Below, one piece after another: positions 1 through 8,986 of a stretch of 64,000 bases of DNA. A model generated the notes under the pieces. That model saw only the letters and a program-made list of their open reading frames with translations. It was not told where the DNA came from and made no database searches. The first letter of the stretch is position 1, and each line of letters begins with the position of its first letter. Both the position numbers and the translations under genes were made by a program. Source of the DNA: Rhodobiaceae bacterium (lineage in GTDB: Bacteria; Pseudomonadota; Alphaproteobacteria; Parvibaculales; Parvibaculaceae); the NCBI GenBank assembly GCA_003330885.1, contig CP030277.1, positions 1,426,001-1,490,000 of the forward strand, written 5' to 3'.

Positions 1-95
1 TCAGCTCAGGCAGCTTTCACGCCCGCTGGATTTGATCCACGGTCCCCTGTGACCCTCGGTGTAACAACATCGCGGACTCCATTGCCCATCCGGTC

Positions 96-479
96 TCATT
101 TCTGCGCGGCCACCGACTTGGCAAGAAAGGCAATCTGAAGTTCCACACGCTTTAGCTCACGCACGACGGTATTCTTGTTCACTTCCATCCAGTACCAGAT
201 CTTCGCCAACGCCACGAAGATAACGAGAACGACGCAAAGGCCTCCCCAAAACGCCATTTCTTTAACGTCCGTAGCCTGAAAAAAACGGAAACCAGACCAG
301 ACAGCGCCACCCCAAGCTGCGAAAGAATAAATCCACAGGATCGCCACCCAATACCGCATCTTGGAGCGAAAACTGTCGCCTATCATATCGAACATGCCTT
401 GTTCACCCGTCAGGGTCTCAAGCTCGGCCATTTCCTCTGAACTCAAAACAGCGCGAATTTCGTCGTCAATGTTCGTCAT
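96..479 (-). CDS. Small two-TM membrane protein, DUF6768-like, partner of ECF sigma factor
   Basis: A protein of 127 residues if started at the ATG at 479. Two hydrophobic segments (about residues 45-65 and 75-97) are followed by a basic amphipathic C-terminal helix. The N-terminus is acidic and the overall pattern matches the DUF6768 proteins that accompany ECF sigma factors in alphaproteobacteria (family recalled, not searched). An in-frame ATG at 494 exists, but the sequence just after it (AAGGAG, 491-486) is a good ribosome binding site placed 6 nt before the ATG at 479, so the inner start is preferred. The gene overlaps the end of the sigma gene by 14 nt, implying translational coupling. 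By position it could be a membrane anti-sigma or sensor; that role is inference. Confidence 0.75.
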   Translation of the reverse strand: MTNIDDEIRAVLSSEEMAELETLTGEQGMFDMIGDSFRSKMRYWVAILWIYSFAAWGGAVWSGFRFFQATDVKEMAFWGGLCVVLVIFVALAKIWYWMEVNKNTVVRELKRVELQIAFLAKSVAAQK

Positions 480-1029
480 CATCTTCTCCTTCATGGAAGC
501 GGCGTAGTTCTTCTCGCAGGCTATGCAGCCTGGATTTCACAGTGCCCGCCGGAATGTTGAGTTGGGTAGCAATCTCTTCAATTGAGTAACCGTGGCTGTA
601 ATAGAGGCCCAAAAGACGCCGTTGCTCGCCAGGCAGCGCACGGATGGCCGCTTTCAAATCCAAAGTCGACGCAGCCGTCTCTAAGGCCTCACCATTTACG
701 CCATTCAACGCAATATCTTTGTAATGGGCCGCCAAGGTCCGTCGGTGCACCTGCCCACGCACCTGATCAGCACAAGCCCGGGCCGCAATGGTGAATAACC
801 AGGCTGGAAAACGGGCTGGGTCTTCCAACCGTCGAAACCCCTTCACCACTTGCAGCCAGACGCTCTGAACGACCTCTCGGGCAGCATCCACATCATCCGT
901 CCGTCGTCGGCAAAAGCGTAACAATTGCGGTGACCAACTCCGTACGAGATCTCGAAACGCCTGTTCATCGCCGCCTTGTGCACGCAGAACCTGCAATTCG
1001 TTCACGATTGTTTTGACGTTTCTAACCAT
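466..1029 (-). CDS. ECF-type RNA polymerase sigma factor
   Basis: Sigma-70 family, extracytoplasmic-function type, about 187 residues from the ATG at 1029 (an upstream in-frame start at 1098 would add 23 residues of unlikely composition). Region 2 is visible in the DEQAFRDLVRSWSPQLLRF segment and the following helix that interacts with the -10 element. Region 4 is the C-terminal helix-turn-helix (YSIEEIATQLNIPAGTVKSR). No region 3 or 1.1 is present, as expected for ECF factors. The stop codon lies inside the start region of the small membrane protein gene, so the two form an operon. The regulon cannot be read from the sequence. Confidence 0.9.
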   Translation of the reverse strand: MVRNVKTIVNELQVLRAQGGDEQAFRDLVRSWSPQLLRFCRRRTDDVDAAREVVQSVWLQVVKGFRRLEDPARFPAWLFTIAARACADQVRGQVHRRTLAAHYKDIALNGVNGEALETAASTLDLKAAIRALPGEQRRLLGLYYSHGYSIEEIATQLNIPAGTVKSRLHSLREELRRFHEGEDDDEH

Positions 1030-1208
1030 CAACCACGGGCCTGGTTTCGGGATCACCAACGGATATGGCCGCTGGCAAACACCATAAAAGTCTCTCACCC
1101 CCTATAGTCGCAGGAAGAGGCGCATTGGTTCATTCGGCAGAGGATGTTTTATAAATTGGTTTCGCCAGCCCACTTGGTTTTTGCCCAAAAACAATCCGTG
1201 CAAAACCA

Positions 1209-1241
1209 AAAATGGGCGAAACACAATGTTTCGCCCATTTT
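1209..1241 (-). terminator. Rho-independent terminator after chemoreceptor gene
   Basis: A perfect 14-bp stem (AAAATGGGCGAAAC paired with GTTTCGCCCATTTT) encloses a 5-nt loop, with A/T runs at both ends, so it could work in both directions. It starts 38 nt after the stop of the minus-strand chemoreceptor gene. A second small inverted repeat (7-bp arms, 1243-1259) lies directly between the two. Confidence 0.85.
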
Positions 1242-1278
1242 GGCTGCAATTTTTGCAGCATACCTGATTTGTGGAAGC

Positions 1279-3051
1279 CTAGGCCGACTTAAGCCCCGCC
1301 AGGAACTGATCCACATGCCCCTTGAGTGCATCAGCCTGCTTCGACAGATGGTCAACTGCACCATCGACCCTGACGGCAGAATCGCCGGATATCTCCGTGC
1401 TCCTCTGAACCCCAACCATTGATTGGGACAGTTCCTGCGTGCCCTGGGCCGCCTGCTGAACACTGCCACTGATCTCATGCGTGGCATTTTTTTGCTCTTC
1501 GATCGCCGACGCCACGATGTTGGAATAGGAATCGATTTCTGTGATCGTCTTCGTGATCTCGGAAATCGCTGCAACAGATTGGTCAGTGACAGATTGTATC
1601 TCTGAGATCTGCGCTGTGATTTCCCCTGTCGCTTTTGCAGTCTGAGTTGCAAGCCCCTTAACCTCGGACGCCACAACCGCAAATCCCTTGCCTGCTTCAC
1701 CCGCACGCGCAGCTTCAATCGTCGCGTTCAACGCCAGTAGGTTCGTCTGATCAGCAATGTCACTGATCAAATCAACCACATCACCAATTCTCGCAGCCGC
1801 CTCCGCGAGACTTGTCACGGACTGAGTTGTGCTCTCAGCGTCAAGGACAGCTTTCTGCGTAACTTCTGCAGTCTTAGCGATCGTGTTGGACACTTCGGCA
1901 ATCGAGGCTGACATCTCCTCCGCAGCAGACGCAACGACCTGAACATTCGTGCTCGTTTCTTCCGTTGCAGCCGAAACTGCCACTGTCTGCTCTTTCGTTG
2001 AGTTGGCAGCTTCAGCCATTTCTTTGGAGGTAGCTCCCAAAGTCGCGACAGACTCGCCGAATGCGCCAATGACCGATGCAACGGACTCGTCAAATTCTTG
2101 AGTCAGACGCGCGACCTCATCTTTCCGGCGCGCTTCTGCTGCGTCGAGCTCTTGTTGGTGTTTCTGGTCTGCAACCCGCGCGTCTACCGTCACTTGGCGC
2201 AACACACCATAGGCTCTGGCTGTCTGACCAATTTCGTCTTCAGTATGGACAGAAACCTCAGCGCTCGTATCCCCCTCAGACAGAGAACCCAAGGCATCAA
2301 CAACGTTCCTGAGCGGGCCGACAATGCCGCGAACCACCATAAAGGCTACTCCGCCTGAAACAACAACAGCAACCAGCGTCAGGATCAGAACCATCCAGAC
2401 AGCCGAAGTCTCATGTTGTTTCACAACATCGAGGGACTCCACTGTCAGGTGTTCAATTTCATACAGAATCTCAGTGATTTCCTTATCAAGTGCGTCTTCT
2501 TCAGCATGAACGGTGTGTGCCAGTTCCTTGATACCTGCGGTCTCTCCGCGTGCGATCATCTCAATCAGTTCATCAGCGTGCTTTTGGTAGGCGACATGTC
2601 CCTCATCAAAGTGTTTGAGTGAGGCAAGAATGGCGCGGTAGCGCTCCTCAACTGTAGCCAAGGGCGTAGCGTCCGCCGCCTCAGCAGCGATCTCTTCAGC
2701 GACAATGACCTTTTCCGCGACAATTTTGCCATCCTTCTGGAAAGCTTCCACGAGAGGAGTCAAATCGGATCTCACGGGCCGCCCATTTGACAAATAGGAC
2801 AGCGCCAGGATGCGTTCGAAGTAAATCGCCTGTTCCAGCTGCGTAAGCGCAACCTTGGTGACCACTTCGGTCAACGGCATCTGCCGATCCGAGACCTCTT
2901 CAATCTCTGTTGTGATCGAGTCCATCTGCCACAACGTAGCAGCGCTCGTCGCCACGAAACAAAAAATGAGAAAACCAAGAACACCATAGATCTTTTGCGA
3001 GACCATAAATTTGCCAAGGCCTAAACGCCCGCCAGAAAGAAGCCGATTCAT
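1279..3051 (-). CDS. Methyl-accepting chemotaxis protein (paralogue 1)
   Basis: Transmembrane chemoreceptor of 590 residues. A first TM helix (about residues 19-42) is followed by an all-helical periplasmic domain of the four-helix-bundle type to about residue 210, a second TM helix, a HAMP segment, and a long coiled-coil signalling domain. The conserved hairpin tip is present ([20 protein letters not shown] and the following GKGFAVVA). The protein ends without a CheR/CheB-binding pentapeptide. The start at 3051 is chosen because GGTGG lies 4-5 nt upstream and because the next gene, a paralogue, has the same arrangement; an in-frame start at 3096 would add 15 non-conserved residues. No che genes lie in the window, so the ligand and array partner are unknown. 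Confidence 0.93.
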   Translation of the reverse strand: MNRLLSGGRLGLGKFMVSQKIYGVLGFLIFCFVATSAATLWQMDSITTEIEEVSDRQMPLTEVVTKVALTQLEQAIYFERILALSYLSNGRPVRSDLTPLVEAFQKDGKIVAEKVIVAEEIAAEAADATPLATVEERYRAILASLKHFDEGHVAYQKHADELIEMIARGETAGIKELAHTVHAEEDALDKEITEILYEIEHLTVESLDVVKQHETSAVWMVLILTLVAVVVSGGVAFMVVRGIVGPLRNVVDALGSLSEGDTSAEVSVHTEDEIGQTARAYGVLRQVTVDARVADQKHQQELDAAEARRKDEVARLTQEFDESVASVIGAFGESVATLGATSKEMAEAANSTKEQTVAVSAATEETSTNVQVVASAAEEMSASIAEVSNTIAKTAEVTQKAVLDAESTTQSVTSLAEAAARIGDVVDLISDIADQTNLLALNATIEAARAGEAGKGFAVVASEVKGLATQTAKATGEITAQISEIQSVTDQSVAAISEITKTITEIDSYSNIVASAIEEQKNATHEISGSVQQAAQGTQELSQSMVGVQRSTEISGDSAVRVDGAVDHLSKQADALKGHVDQFLAGLKSA

Positions 3052-3112
3052 TTTTCCACCCAAAAACTTTGTGACCACCAAATATTCACACGCCACCCGG
3101 TAGCAAAAAAAT

Positions 3113-3128
3113 TAGACAAATTTGTCTA
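3113..3128. promoter_or_regulatory. Perfect 16-bp palindrome upstream of chemoreceptor 1
   Basis: TAGACAAATTTGTCTA is a perfect inverted repeat 62 nt upstream of the chemoreceptor start at 3051. Its place in the leader or promoter suggests a dimeric-regulator operator. It is not repeated upstream of paralogue 2. Confidence 0.45.
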
Positions 3129-3146
3129 GAAAACCGTTAATTCCAA

Positions 3147-3159
3147 TCTAGGAAAACTC
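3147..3159 (-). promoter_or_regulatory. Upstream motif shared by both chemoreceptor genes (copy 1)
   Basis: On the minus strand this reads GAGTTTTCCTAGA, 96 nt upstream of the start at 3051. An almost identical motif lies 51 nt upstream of the second chemoreceptor start. It may be a common promoter or regulator element, or simply residual identity from gene duplication. Confidence 0.35.
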
Positions 3160-3187
3160 GGCGTCAAACACATTTCACGCCCTCGAG

Positions 3188-3223
3188 CCCCCAGCGCCCC
3201 AAGCGCCCCAAGCGCCCCCAGCG
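3188..3223. repeat. Four tandem 9-bp C-rich repeats
   Basis: Four consecutive copies of a CCCCMAGCG unit (two variants, alternating ends and middle) in the spacer between the two chemoreceptor genes. They lie in no recognised gene. Likely a slippage-generated short tandem repeat. Confidence 0.7.
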
Positions 3224-3321
3224 CGAGCAACCACCGACGTTTCGAAGGCAAAAAAGGAGCCCAGTAAGTAAGTCTGCCACCTACCCGCTGAGCTCTAATT
3301 TTCATTATTTAGTGTCCTGCG

Positions 3322-5091
3322 TTACGCAGCGCGGACATTCTCCAGAAACTGCCCCACATGCCGCTTTAGCGCATCCGTCTGTTTGGAAAGACGCTCTACC
3401 GCACCATCAACGCGAAGGGCAGCATCACCAGAGAGCTCAGCTGTTTTTTGAACACCCACCATGGACTGTGACAATTCCTGCGTGCCCATGGCAGCCTGTT
3501 GGACACTGCCGCTAATCTCATGGGTCGCTGTCATCTGCTCTTCGATGGAAGAGGAGACCATCGAAGAATATTCGTCAATGTCGCCAATGGTTTTGGTGAT
3601 CCCCGTAATCGCGGCCACAGAGTCATCCGTTACCGTTTGGATATCTGAAATCTGTTGCGATATCTCACTCGTCGCTTTGGCCGTCTGGGTGGCGAGCTCC
3701 TTCACCTCAGACGCCACAACCGCAAACCCTTTGCCGGACTCGCCGGCACGAGCAGCTTCGATTGTCGCATTAAGGGCAAGCAGGTTCGTCTGATCCGCAA
3801 TATCACTGATCAGATTAACAACGTCCCCGATCCGAGAAGCCGCTTCCGCAAGGCTGGTGACAGACCGGTTGGTCCGCTCTGCCTCAGCAACCGCTTGCTG
3901 TGTTACCTGGGCGGTTTTTGCAATCGTGTTCGACACCTCGGAAATGGAGGCGGACATTTCTTCTGCTGCCGATGCAACCACCTGCACGTTGGTGCTGGTT
4001 TCCTCAGTCGCCGCAGAGACTGTCGTTGTCTGAGCTTTACCTTTTTCGGCAGCATCAGACATGTCGCCGGAAGTTGCCTCGAGAGTTGACGTTGCCTCTC
4101 CCATCATTTGAAGCACTTCTGCGATGGACGCATCGAAGTCTTTTGTCAGCTGGTCGACCCGTGCCTGTCTTGCTTTCTCAGCATCATCCTGGCTTTTCTG
4201 GCGGGCCGCGAGCTCTTGAGCTTCTTCCGTTTTCTCCCGCAAGATCCCATAGGCTTTGGCAGTCTGTGCAATCTCGTCTTCGCCGGAAATGTCGACCCTG
4301 CGGTCCGTCTTGCCGGTCGAGAGAGCAATCAGAGCTTCAACGACACGCTGCAGCGGCCCGACAATGCCACGAACGATCAGGTAGGAAACCGTCCCACCAA
4401 CCGCAATGGCAGCCAATGCCATGAAAAAGACAGTCCAAACAGCAGTGACCTCATGTTCCTTAACAAGGTTCAGCGAGTCAGCAGTCAGATGTTCTATCTC
4501 AAGCAGAATGTCCGCGATTTCATGATCAAGTTTCTCTTCCTCCTCGACCACGCCTTCAATCTTCCGCTCAATCAGAGTCCTGTCACCGCGGCGAACCGCC
4601 TCAATCAGCTCCTGGGCATGCTCCTCATAAACCAGGTGCCCTGCTTCAAAATGCTTCAATGATGCAAGAATGGCTTCGTATCTTTTGCTGGTCTCTGGAA
4701 GATAGGCGGTAGTGATGGCATGGGCCACGATCTCTTCGGCGACAACCACCTTCTCATTCACAACCTTCCCGTCTTTCTCGAAGGCCGCCACGAGCGGGTC
4801 CAAAGCAGTCCGCGAGGCTGCGCCTGACGACGCATAGCCCAAGCGCAAGATGCGCTCAAAATAGATCGCCTGCTCCAGCTGATTAAGCGAGACCTGCGTC
4901 ACCACCTCTGTCAGCGGCATCTGCTGATCTGCAATCTCTTCAATCTCAGCGGTAATCGAATTCATGCGCCACAGCGTGACCATGATGGTTGCCGCGAAGC
5001 AAAGGACCAGAAAGCCCAATACTCCGTAGATTTTTTGAGAAACCCGTAATGTAGAAAGATTGAATCGCCCGGCAGCGGTCATCTGGCTCAT
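3322..5091 (-). CDS. Methyl-accepting chemotaxis protein (paralogue 2)
   Basis: Chemoreceptor of 589 residues, collinear with the neighbouring paralogue (590 residues) and clearly a tandem duplicate. It has TM1 (about 20-43), a helical periplasmic domain beginning with the same [20 protein letters not shown] stretch, TM2, HAMP and a signalling domain with the conserved hairpin tip. Divergence is concentrated in the periplasmic domain and the linker after HAMP, so the pair may sense different ligands (inference). The ATG at 5091 is preferred because GGGTGGG stands 4 nt upstream, exactly as in paralogue 1; the alternative upstream start at 5109 is a TTG. It has no C-terminal pentapeptide. Confidence 0.93.
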   Translation of the reverse strand: MSQMTAAGRFNLSTLRVSQKIYGVLGFLVLCFAATIMVTLWRMNSITAEIEEIADQQMPLTEVVTQVSLNQLEQAIYFERILRLGYASSGAASRTALDPLVAAFEKDGKVVNEKVVVAEEIVAHAITTAYLPETSKRYEAILASLKHFEAGHLVYEEHAQELIEAVRRGDRTLIERKIEGVVEEEEKLDHEIADILLEIEHLTADSLNLVKEHEVTAVWTVFFMALAAIAVGGTVSYLIVRGIVGPLQRVVEALIALSTGKTDRRVDISGEDEIAQTAKAYGILREKTEEAQELAARQKSQDDAEKARQARVDQLTKDFDASIAEVLQMMGEATSTLEATSGDMSDAAEKGKAQTTTVSAATEETSTNVQVVASAAEEMSASISEVSNTIAKTAQVTQQAVAEAERTNRSVTSLAEAASRIGDVVNLISDIADQTNLLALNATIEAARAGESGKGFAVVASEVKELATQTAKATSEISQQISDIQTVTDDSVAAITGITKTIGDIDEYSSMVSSSIEEQMTATHEISGSVQQAAMGTQELSQSMVGVQKTAELSGDAALRVDGAVERLSKQTDALKRHVGQFLENVRAA

Positions 5092-5141
5092 TTTCCCACC
5101 CAAATCCAAATTAAGACCTGCCGGGACCCTAATCCGAACGT

Positions 5142-5153
5142 TCTAGGAAACTC
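5142..5153 (-). promoter_or_regulatory. Upstream motif shared by both chemoreceptor genes (copy 2)
   Basis: Minus strand GAGTTTCCTAGA, 51 nt upstream of the chemoreceptor start at 5091. It differs by one T from copy 1 at 3147-3159. Confidence 0.35.
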
Positions 5154-5256
5154 CTAATTGCACTTTAGTCAAATCCGAATCAAGATTTTACGATTTTGGA
5201 AACTGATCGCTTGCAGAGGCCGAAGACCGCCAGTATGTTGGCGCCGAATCTAAGGG

Positions 5257-5346
<90 letters not shown>

Positions 5347-5461
5347 ATAGACCGAAGTGTAAAAGCAGACATTGCTAGCCCCGGATTGCGACAGAATTGA
5401 GTTGAAACGACGGACCTGAGCAGAATGCCCAGCACACGATCAATTCGGGCGCCAATGAATT

Positions 5462-6859
5462 TCAATCAACTCGATCTTGGTGGGGCGCAAGATCTGCAGC
5501 TCCTTGTGATTGCGGTTCAGCTTCAGCTGGATCTTCGTCGGAATCCGACCGCCACTCCAAAAGGAAATAGAGAACCAATCCCGCGACCAGCCCCCAGGCG
5601 GCCCCGTATGTCGCAAGGACGATGCCCATCGTACCTGCGACACCCATTTGGGTATTGTTTTTCATTTCATCGGCGGCAACGCTGACACAAAGGTAACCGG
5701 TCACCAGCAGGGTAATCGACAGTGCGATTGGCAAGACCGGCTTGAATAAGGTCACGAGGGGCAAAGCGAACAGCGCCAATAGTAGAACAAAATAGAATGT
5801 TCCCGCGCCGCTATAGATGGAGTCCATTGCCCGGCGTCCGTACCGATAACGCTCGGCCATCGTGACCATAACACCCGTGAACAACGGCCCTGCGAGCCCA
5901 GGGAAAGGCGCGAAGAAGCTATGGATCAGGTTGCGAACACCGGTCACCAAGTGAACGCGGTCAACATCTACGTCAATGTCTTCATCAGGGCGTAAATGAT
6001 CGACGCGCGCCAGAACACTCTTGCCAACAATGATATCTCCAAACGCGATGATGTAGGCGATCACCGCCGTCGGTACGGCGAGTAAGAACATATTGGCGGT
6101 CGGCATACCGATGCTGAATGGAAGATAATTCCACATCTCAGCAAAAGCGGGTTGTGTGAAACCATATTCGATCTCAGGCAATGGATACTCCCCAAGCGAC
6201 CAACCGATCGCCATTGCTGCGATCGCACCCGGCACCATGCCATAGCTGGACAAGGCTCTGGCCCATCGGTTTGTTTCGGTCATGCGAAGGAAGGACTGTG
6301 AAAACAACATGTAGGCCGTGATAACGAAGCCGATCGTGAGCGATATTGGCGTGGCTGCAAGCCGGCCGCCTTCGCCGATTTCACCGGAGAACGCGGCGAT
6401 TCCAGCGCCCATCAAAATACCGGCTTTCATCGACTGTGGGATGACGTCCACCAGTTTCGATCCCAAGCGCGTAACGCCTAAGACAAAAAAGATGAGAGTC
6501 ACGATCAGTTGCAAGGCAATCAGTGCTTTTATCGCGTCAGAGCTCGGTTCAAAATTTCCTAGAAACAGAAGCACGACCGGGATAGCGGGCGTGATCCACC
6601 CTGGCACCATCGGAACGCCCAGAAGGCTTGGTAGCAAGAACCCAAGCGCGCTCACAAATACGAAAGCTAAAGCAACATCATAAGGCAACCCGAGATAGCG
6701 TTCGAGCAGCGGTATCATTCCCAGCGCCACCACAAAAATGATCAAAGCCTGGATCGCCTCGATCGGTTCCAAACGATAATGGACAAGCGGTAACCGCACT
6801 TTGAATGGACCCAAAGGCCAATAAGGCTGTTCTTCGCCGTGTTTTCTCTTTTTTATCAC
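5462..6859 (-). CDS. NCS2-type nucleobase/solute permease
   Basis: Polytopic inner-membrane protein of about 465 residues with roughly 12 hydrophobic segments. The pattern fits the nucleobase:cation symporter-2 (xanthine/uracil/adenine permease, SLC23-like) superfamily: a conserved small-residue helix (PQSMKAGILMGAGIAAFSGE), a central charged cytosolic loop, and a hydrophilic acidic tail. The substrate cannot be assigned. The reading frame is open to 7060, but those extra 67 residues are cysteine-rich, non-hydrophobic and unlike the family; the GTG at 6859, preceded by GGGTGGAG, is the likelier start. The gene is the only cargo between the intact tRNA-Thr and its degenerate 3' copy, so it may have arrived with an integrated element, though no integrase is nearby. 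Confidence 0.7.
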   Translation of the reverse strand: MIKKRKHGEEQPYWPLGPFKVRLPLVHYRLEPIEAIQALIIFVVALGMIPLLERYLGLPYDVALAFVFVSALGFLLPSLLGVPMVPGWITPAIPVVLLFLGNFEPSSDAIKALIALQLIVTLIFFVLGVTRLGSKLVDVIPQSMKAGILMGAGIAAFSGEIGEGGRLAATPISLTIGFVITAYMLFSQSFLRMTETNRWARALSSYGMVPGAIAAMAIGWSLGEYPLPEIEYGFTQPAFAEMWNYLPFSIGMPTANMFLLAVPTAVIAYIIAFGDIIVGKSVLARVDHLRPDEDIDVDVDRVHLVTGVRNLIHSFFAPFPGLAGPLFTGVMVTMAERYRYGRRAMDSIYSGAGTFYFVLLLALFALPLVTLFKPVLPIALSITLLVTGYLCVSVAADEMKNNTQMGVAGTMGIVLATYGAAWGLVAGLVLYFLLEWRSDSDEDPAEAEPQSQGAADLAPHQDRVD

Positions 6860-7410
6860 TCGCTCCACCCCCCCGTGAATATGATCCCCGCGATTGTTGT
6901 CTGGCTTTGTCACAAACTCAAACTGAAAACACGGGAAAGCCTTCGAAGAATTGCTTAGACGGCACCCATGTCGCGCCATGAGCCAAATGCAAGACCTCGC
7001 CTGGCACGTTGTTGCGAGGCGGAAACCTGATGCCTTCGAGTATTGAAGTGCTTGTAGCAAGCTGTGCGAATAGAGAGAAACCGTTGTGCAGACCCTGGCG
7101 ACCTGAAGCCCTGCATTGCTTGTTCTTGCTTTCAGACGCGAACTGACGATCCTTGAATTCGGCTATTCTTCCACTTGGCTTGATGATTAGCCCACAATTC
7201 TCACATCACCAAACTCAAACGAGGTTTTTAGTAGGGACAACTAACTGAGTCATCGAGTTTGAGCACTTCTTGCTCTTCCCTGCTTCGTTCCACCCCAGCA
7301 GGTCGTTTGGAGTTGTTTCTAAGAACAAGGCCAAAAACTCAAAATTTTAGCCCGTTTTTGGCTCAGTCCACATCATCCAGGTGCAGAAAAAATCATTGTC
7401 TGAATAGTAA
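6860..7410. other. Gene-poor stretch, no supported gene
   Basis: About 550 bp between the permease start and the tRNA-Thr remnant. Short open frames here have no coding character. It may hold the permease promoter and decayed mobile-element sequence; no integrase, transposase or inverted repeats were recognised. A further gene-free stretch continues from the remnant to 7561. Confidence 0.5.
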
Positions 7411-7462
7411 ATCAGGGGTCGGGAGTTCGAGTCTCTCAGACGGCACCATATATTTCGATCAC
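7411..7462 (+). pseudogene. Degenerate tRNA-Thr 3' fragment (putative second att site)
   Basis: A 52-nt near-copy of tRNA-Thr positions 5294-5346. It lacks one G of the variable region and has a C-to-A change that breaks the acceptor stem (GACGGC in place of GCCGGC). No 5' half of a tRNA precedes it, so it is not a functional gene. Position and orientation match the downstream half-site left when an element integrates into a tRNA 3' end. Confidence 0.7.
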
Positions 7463-7561
7463 TCAAGACCGTTCAGACAGGTTGCGTATGGCCTCACGCC
7501 ATAGGCTCCTACCCTCGCATGCTCTGGAAGATTACCCTCTTCCGGTCGGGGCGGTGCTTAC

Positions 7562-8983
7562 CTATCTCTCTCTGATGGCCTCGTCGCGATACCGCAAGAG
7601 CGGGGTCAGCAAATATTCAATGACCCGCCGTTTCCCCGTTTTCACCTCTACGGTTACCGACATGCCCGGCGTCAACGCTCTGTCTTCGCCTGCAGCACGC
7701 ATCGTCGCCCGGTCCATTGAGACACGTACCGGGAACACCAAACCTGTTCCTTCTTCTTCGATAGCATCGTTGGATACATCCAGAACAATGCCATTGATCG
7801 TGCCATATTTGGTGAAGGGAAATGCATCAACTTTGATTTCAGCCCCCTGCTCTACCAGCACAAAGCCTTTGTCTTTATTGAGAAGCATGGCCTCCACTTC
7901 TAATCCAGCATCCTCAGGTATTATGATCATGATCTGTTGGTCAGTGGTTACAACTTCACCGACGGTGTGAACGGCAAGCTGCCGTACAATGCCTGACACA
8001 GGCGCATGAAGCCGGTTACGCGCTTCGCGCCGTGTCGCCTTTATCAGCTCTTGAGTGAGGCCGGAGAGCCGAGACTCAGCATCTGCGAGGTCTGTCACCG
8101 CTTTGCTGAGGAAGGTCGCAATTGTCTCCTGTTCGCGCAGATAGGTCGCTGAGATCGCCGCTTCTGTTTCAGCCATCTGGCCCTGCTCAGTGCGAAGGTT
8201 GGCGCGCTCTTCATATAAAAGCTGAGCGACCTGCAGATAGTTGGTTCTCGTCCCTGTTTCGCGCTCGAGCAGCGTTTTGTACATATTGACGCGTTCACCA
8301 ATAACGCCAACAAGCTTTTCACGCTCTTCGACACTCGAAGTAATGCGCGCAAGGGCCGCAACCTGTTGTTCTCGTTCACCCGCCAGACTATCCAGCGCAG
8401 CCTGATGCGCCGCGACCGTGCGCAAAAGAACCTCTGACTGCATCGCGAGCAGCTCTGCATCCATTGGGATGGTCGTCTCGATTGAAACCTCCCGTGCCCC
8501 AAGCCCCTCGCGCCCGGCACGGATGGTTTCGCGAAGGCGTGCTGCTTCGAGTTCTGCAGCCATCAGATCTCGCGCAAGCCGCTCTCTGTCAGCGGTGCTG
8601 TCGGTTGGGTCCAGCTCAACCATCAATTGGCCCGCCTCCACCCTTTCTCCATTGCGCACATGAATAGCGAGGACAGAACCTGTTTCTAAGGGTTCAATGA
8701 CCTTGACTTTACCCGTCGGGATCACACGCCCCACCAACGTCGCATTAATGTCGATCTTTCCGATGATCGACCAAGCAATTCCAATCACAAAGAGCCCGAT
8801 CAGAAGACCCGCAAGGATCCGTCCGGCAGGTGACGCGGGCGTGTCGGTGATTTCGATCGCTGCAGGTAGGAACTCCCGCTCCGGCTTGGTGCGTGCAGGG
8901 GGCTTGGGGTTACGGACTTCGTCTTCCCAGGTGACCCTGGCAATCTCCCAATATCTCTTCAATTCTTCCCAGAACTGTCTCAT
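7562..8983 (-). CDS. hlyD: Type I secretion membrane fusion protein (HlyD family)
   Basis: Periplasmic adaptor of 473 residues, close to the length of E. coli HlyD (478). A short cytosolic N-terminus precedes one TM helix (about residues 52-73). Next come the first half of the lipoyl/biotinyl-like domain (about 85-125), a long coiled coil (about 130-310), the second lipoyl half (RLHAPVSGIVRQLAVHTVGE) and a C-terminal beta domain ending EYLLTPLLRYRDEAIRER, typical of the family. It starts 3 nt after the stop of the ABC transporter gene with GGAG just upstream, so the two are co-translated. It should bridge the HlyB-like ATPase and a TolC-type channel; no TolC gene is in the window. Confidence 0.95.
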   Translation of the reverse strand: MRQFWEELKRYWEIARVTWEDEVRNPKPPARTKPEREFLPAAIEITDTPASPAGRILAGLLIGLFVIGIAWSIIGKIDINATLVGRVIPTGKVKVIEPLETGSVLAIHVRNGERVEAGQLMVELDPTDSTADRERLARDLMAAELEAARLRETIRAGREGLGAREVSIETTIPMDAELLAMQSEVLLRTVAAHQAALDSLAGEREQQVAALARITSSVEEREKLVGVIGERVNMYKTLLERETGTRTNYLQVAQLLYEERANLRTEQGQMAETEAAISATYLREQETIATFLSKAVTDLADAESRLSGLTQELIKATRREARNRLHAPVSGIVRQLAVHTVGEVVTTDQQIMIIIPEDAGLEVEAMLLNKDKGFVLVEQGAEIKVDAFPFTKYGTINGIVLDVSNDAIEEEGTGLVFPVRVSMDRATMRAAGEDRALTPGMSVTVEVKTGKRRVIEYLLTPLLRYRDEAIRER

Positions 8984-8986
8984 GAA

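Noticed and set aside
6860..7060. N-terminal extension of the permease
   Set aside because: Cysteine-rich, hydrophilic, no similarity to the permease family; the GTG at 6859 has a better ribosome binding site.
7259..7504. Plus-strand open frame of 81 codons across the tRNA remnant
   Set aside because: It runs through non-coding tRNA-derived sequence and has no ribosome binding site or recognisable domain.
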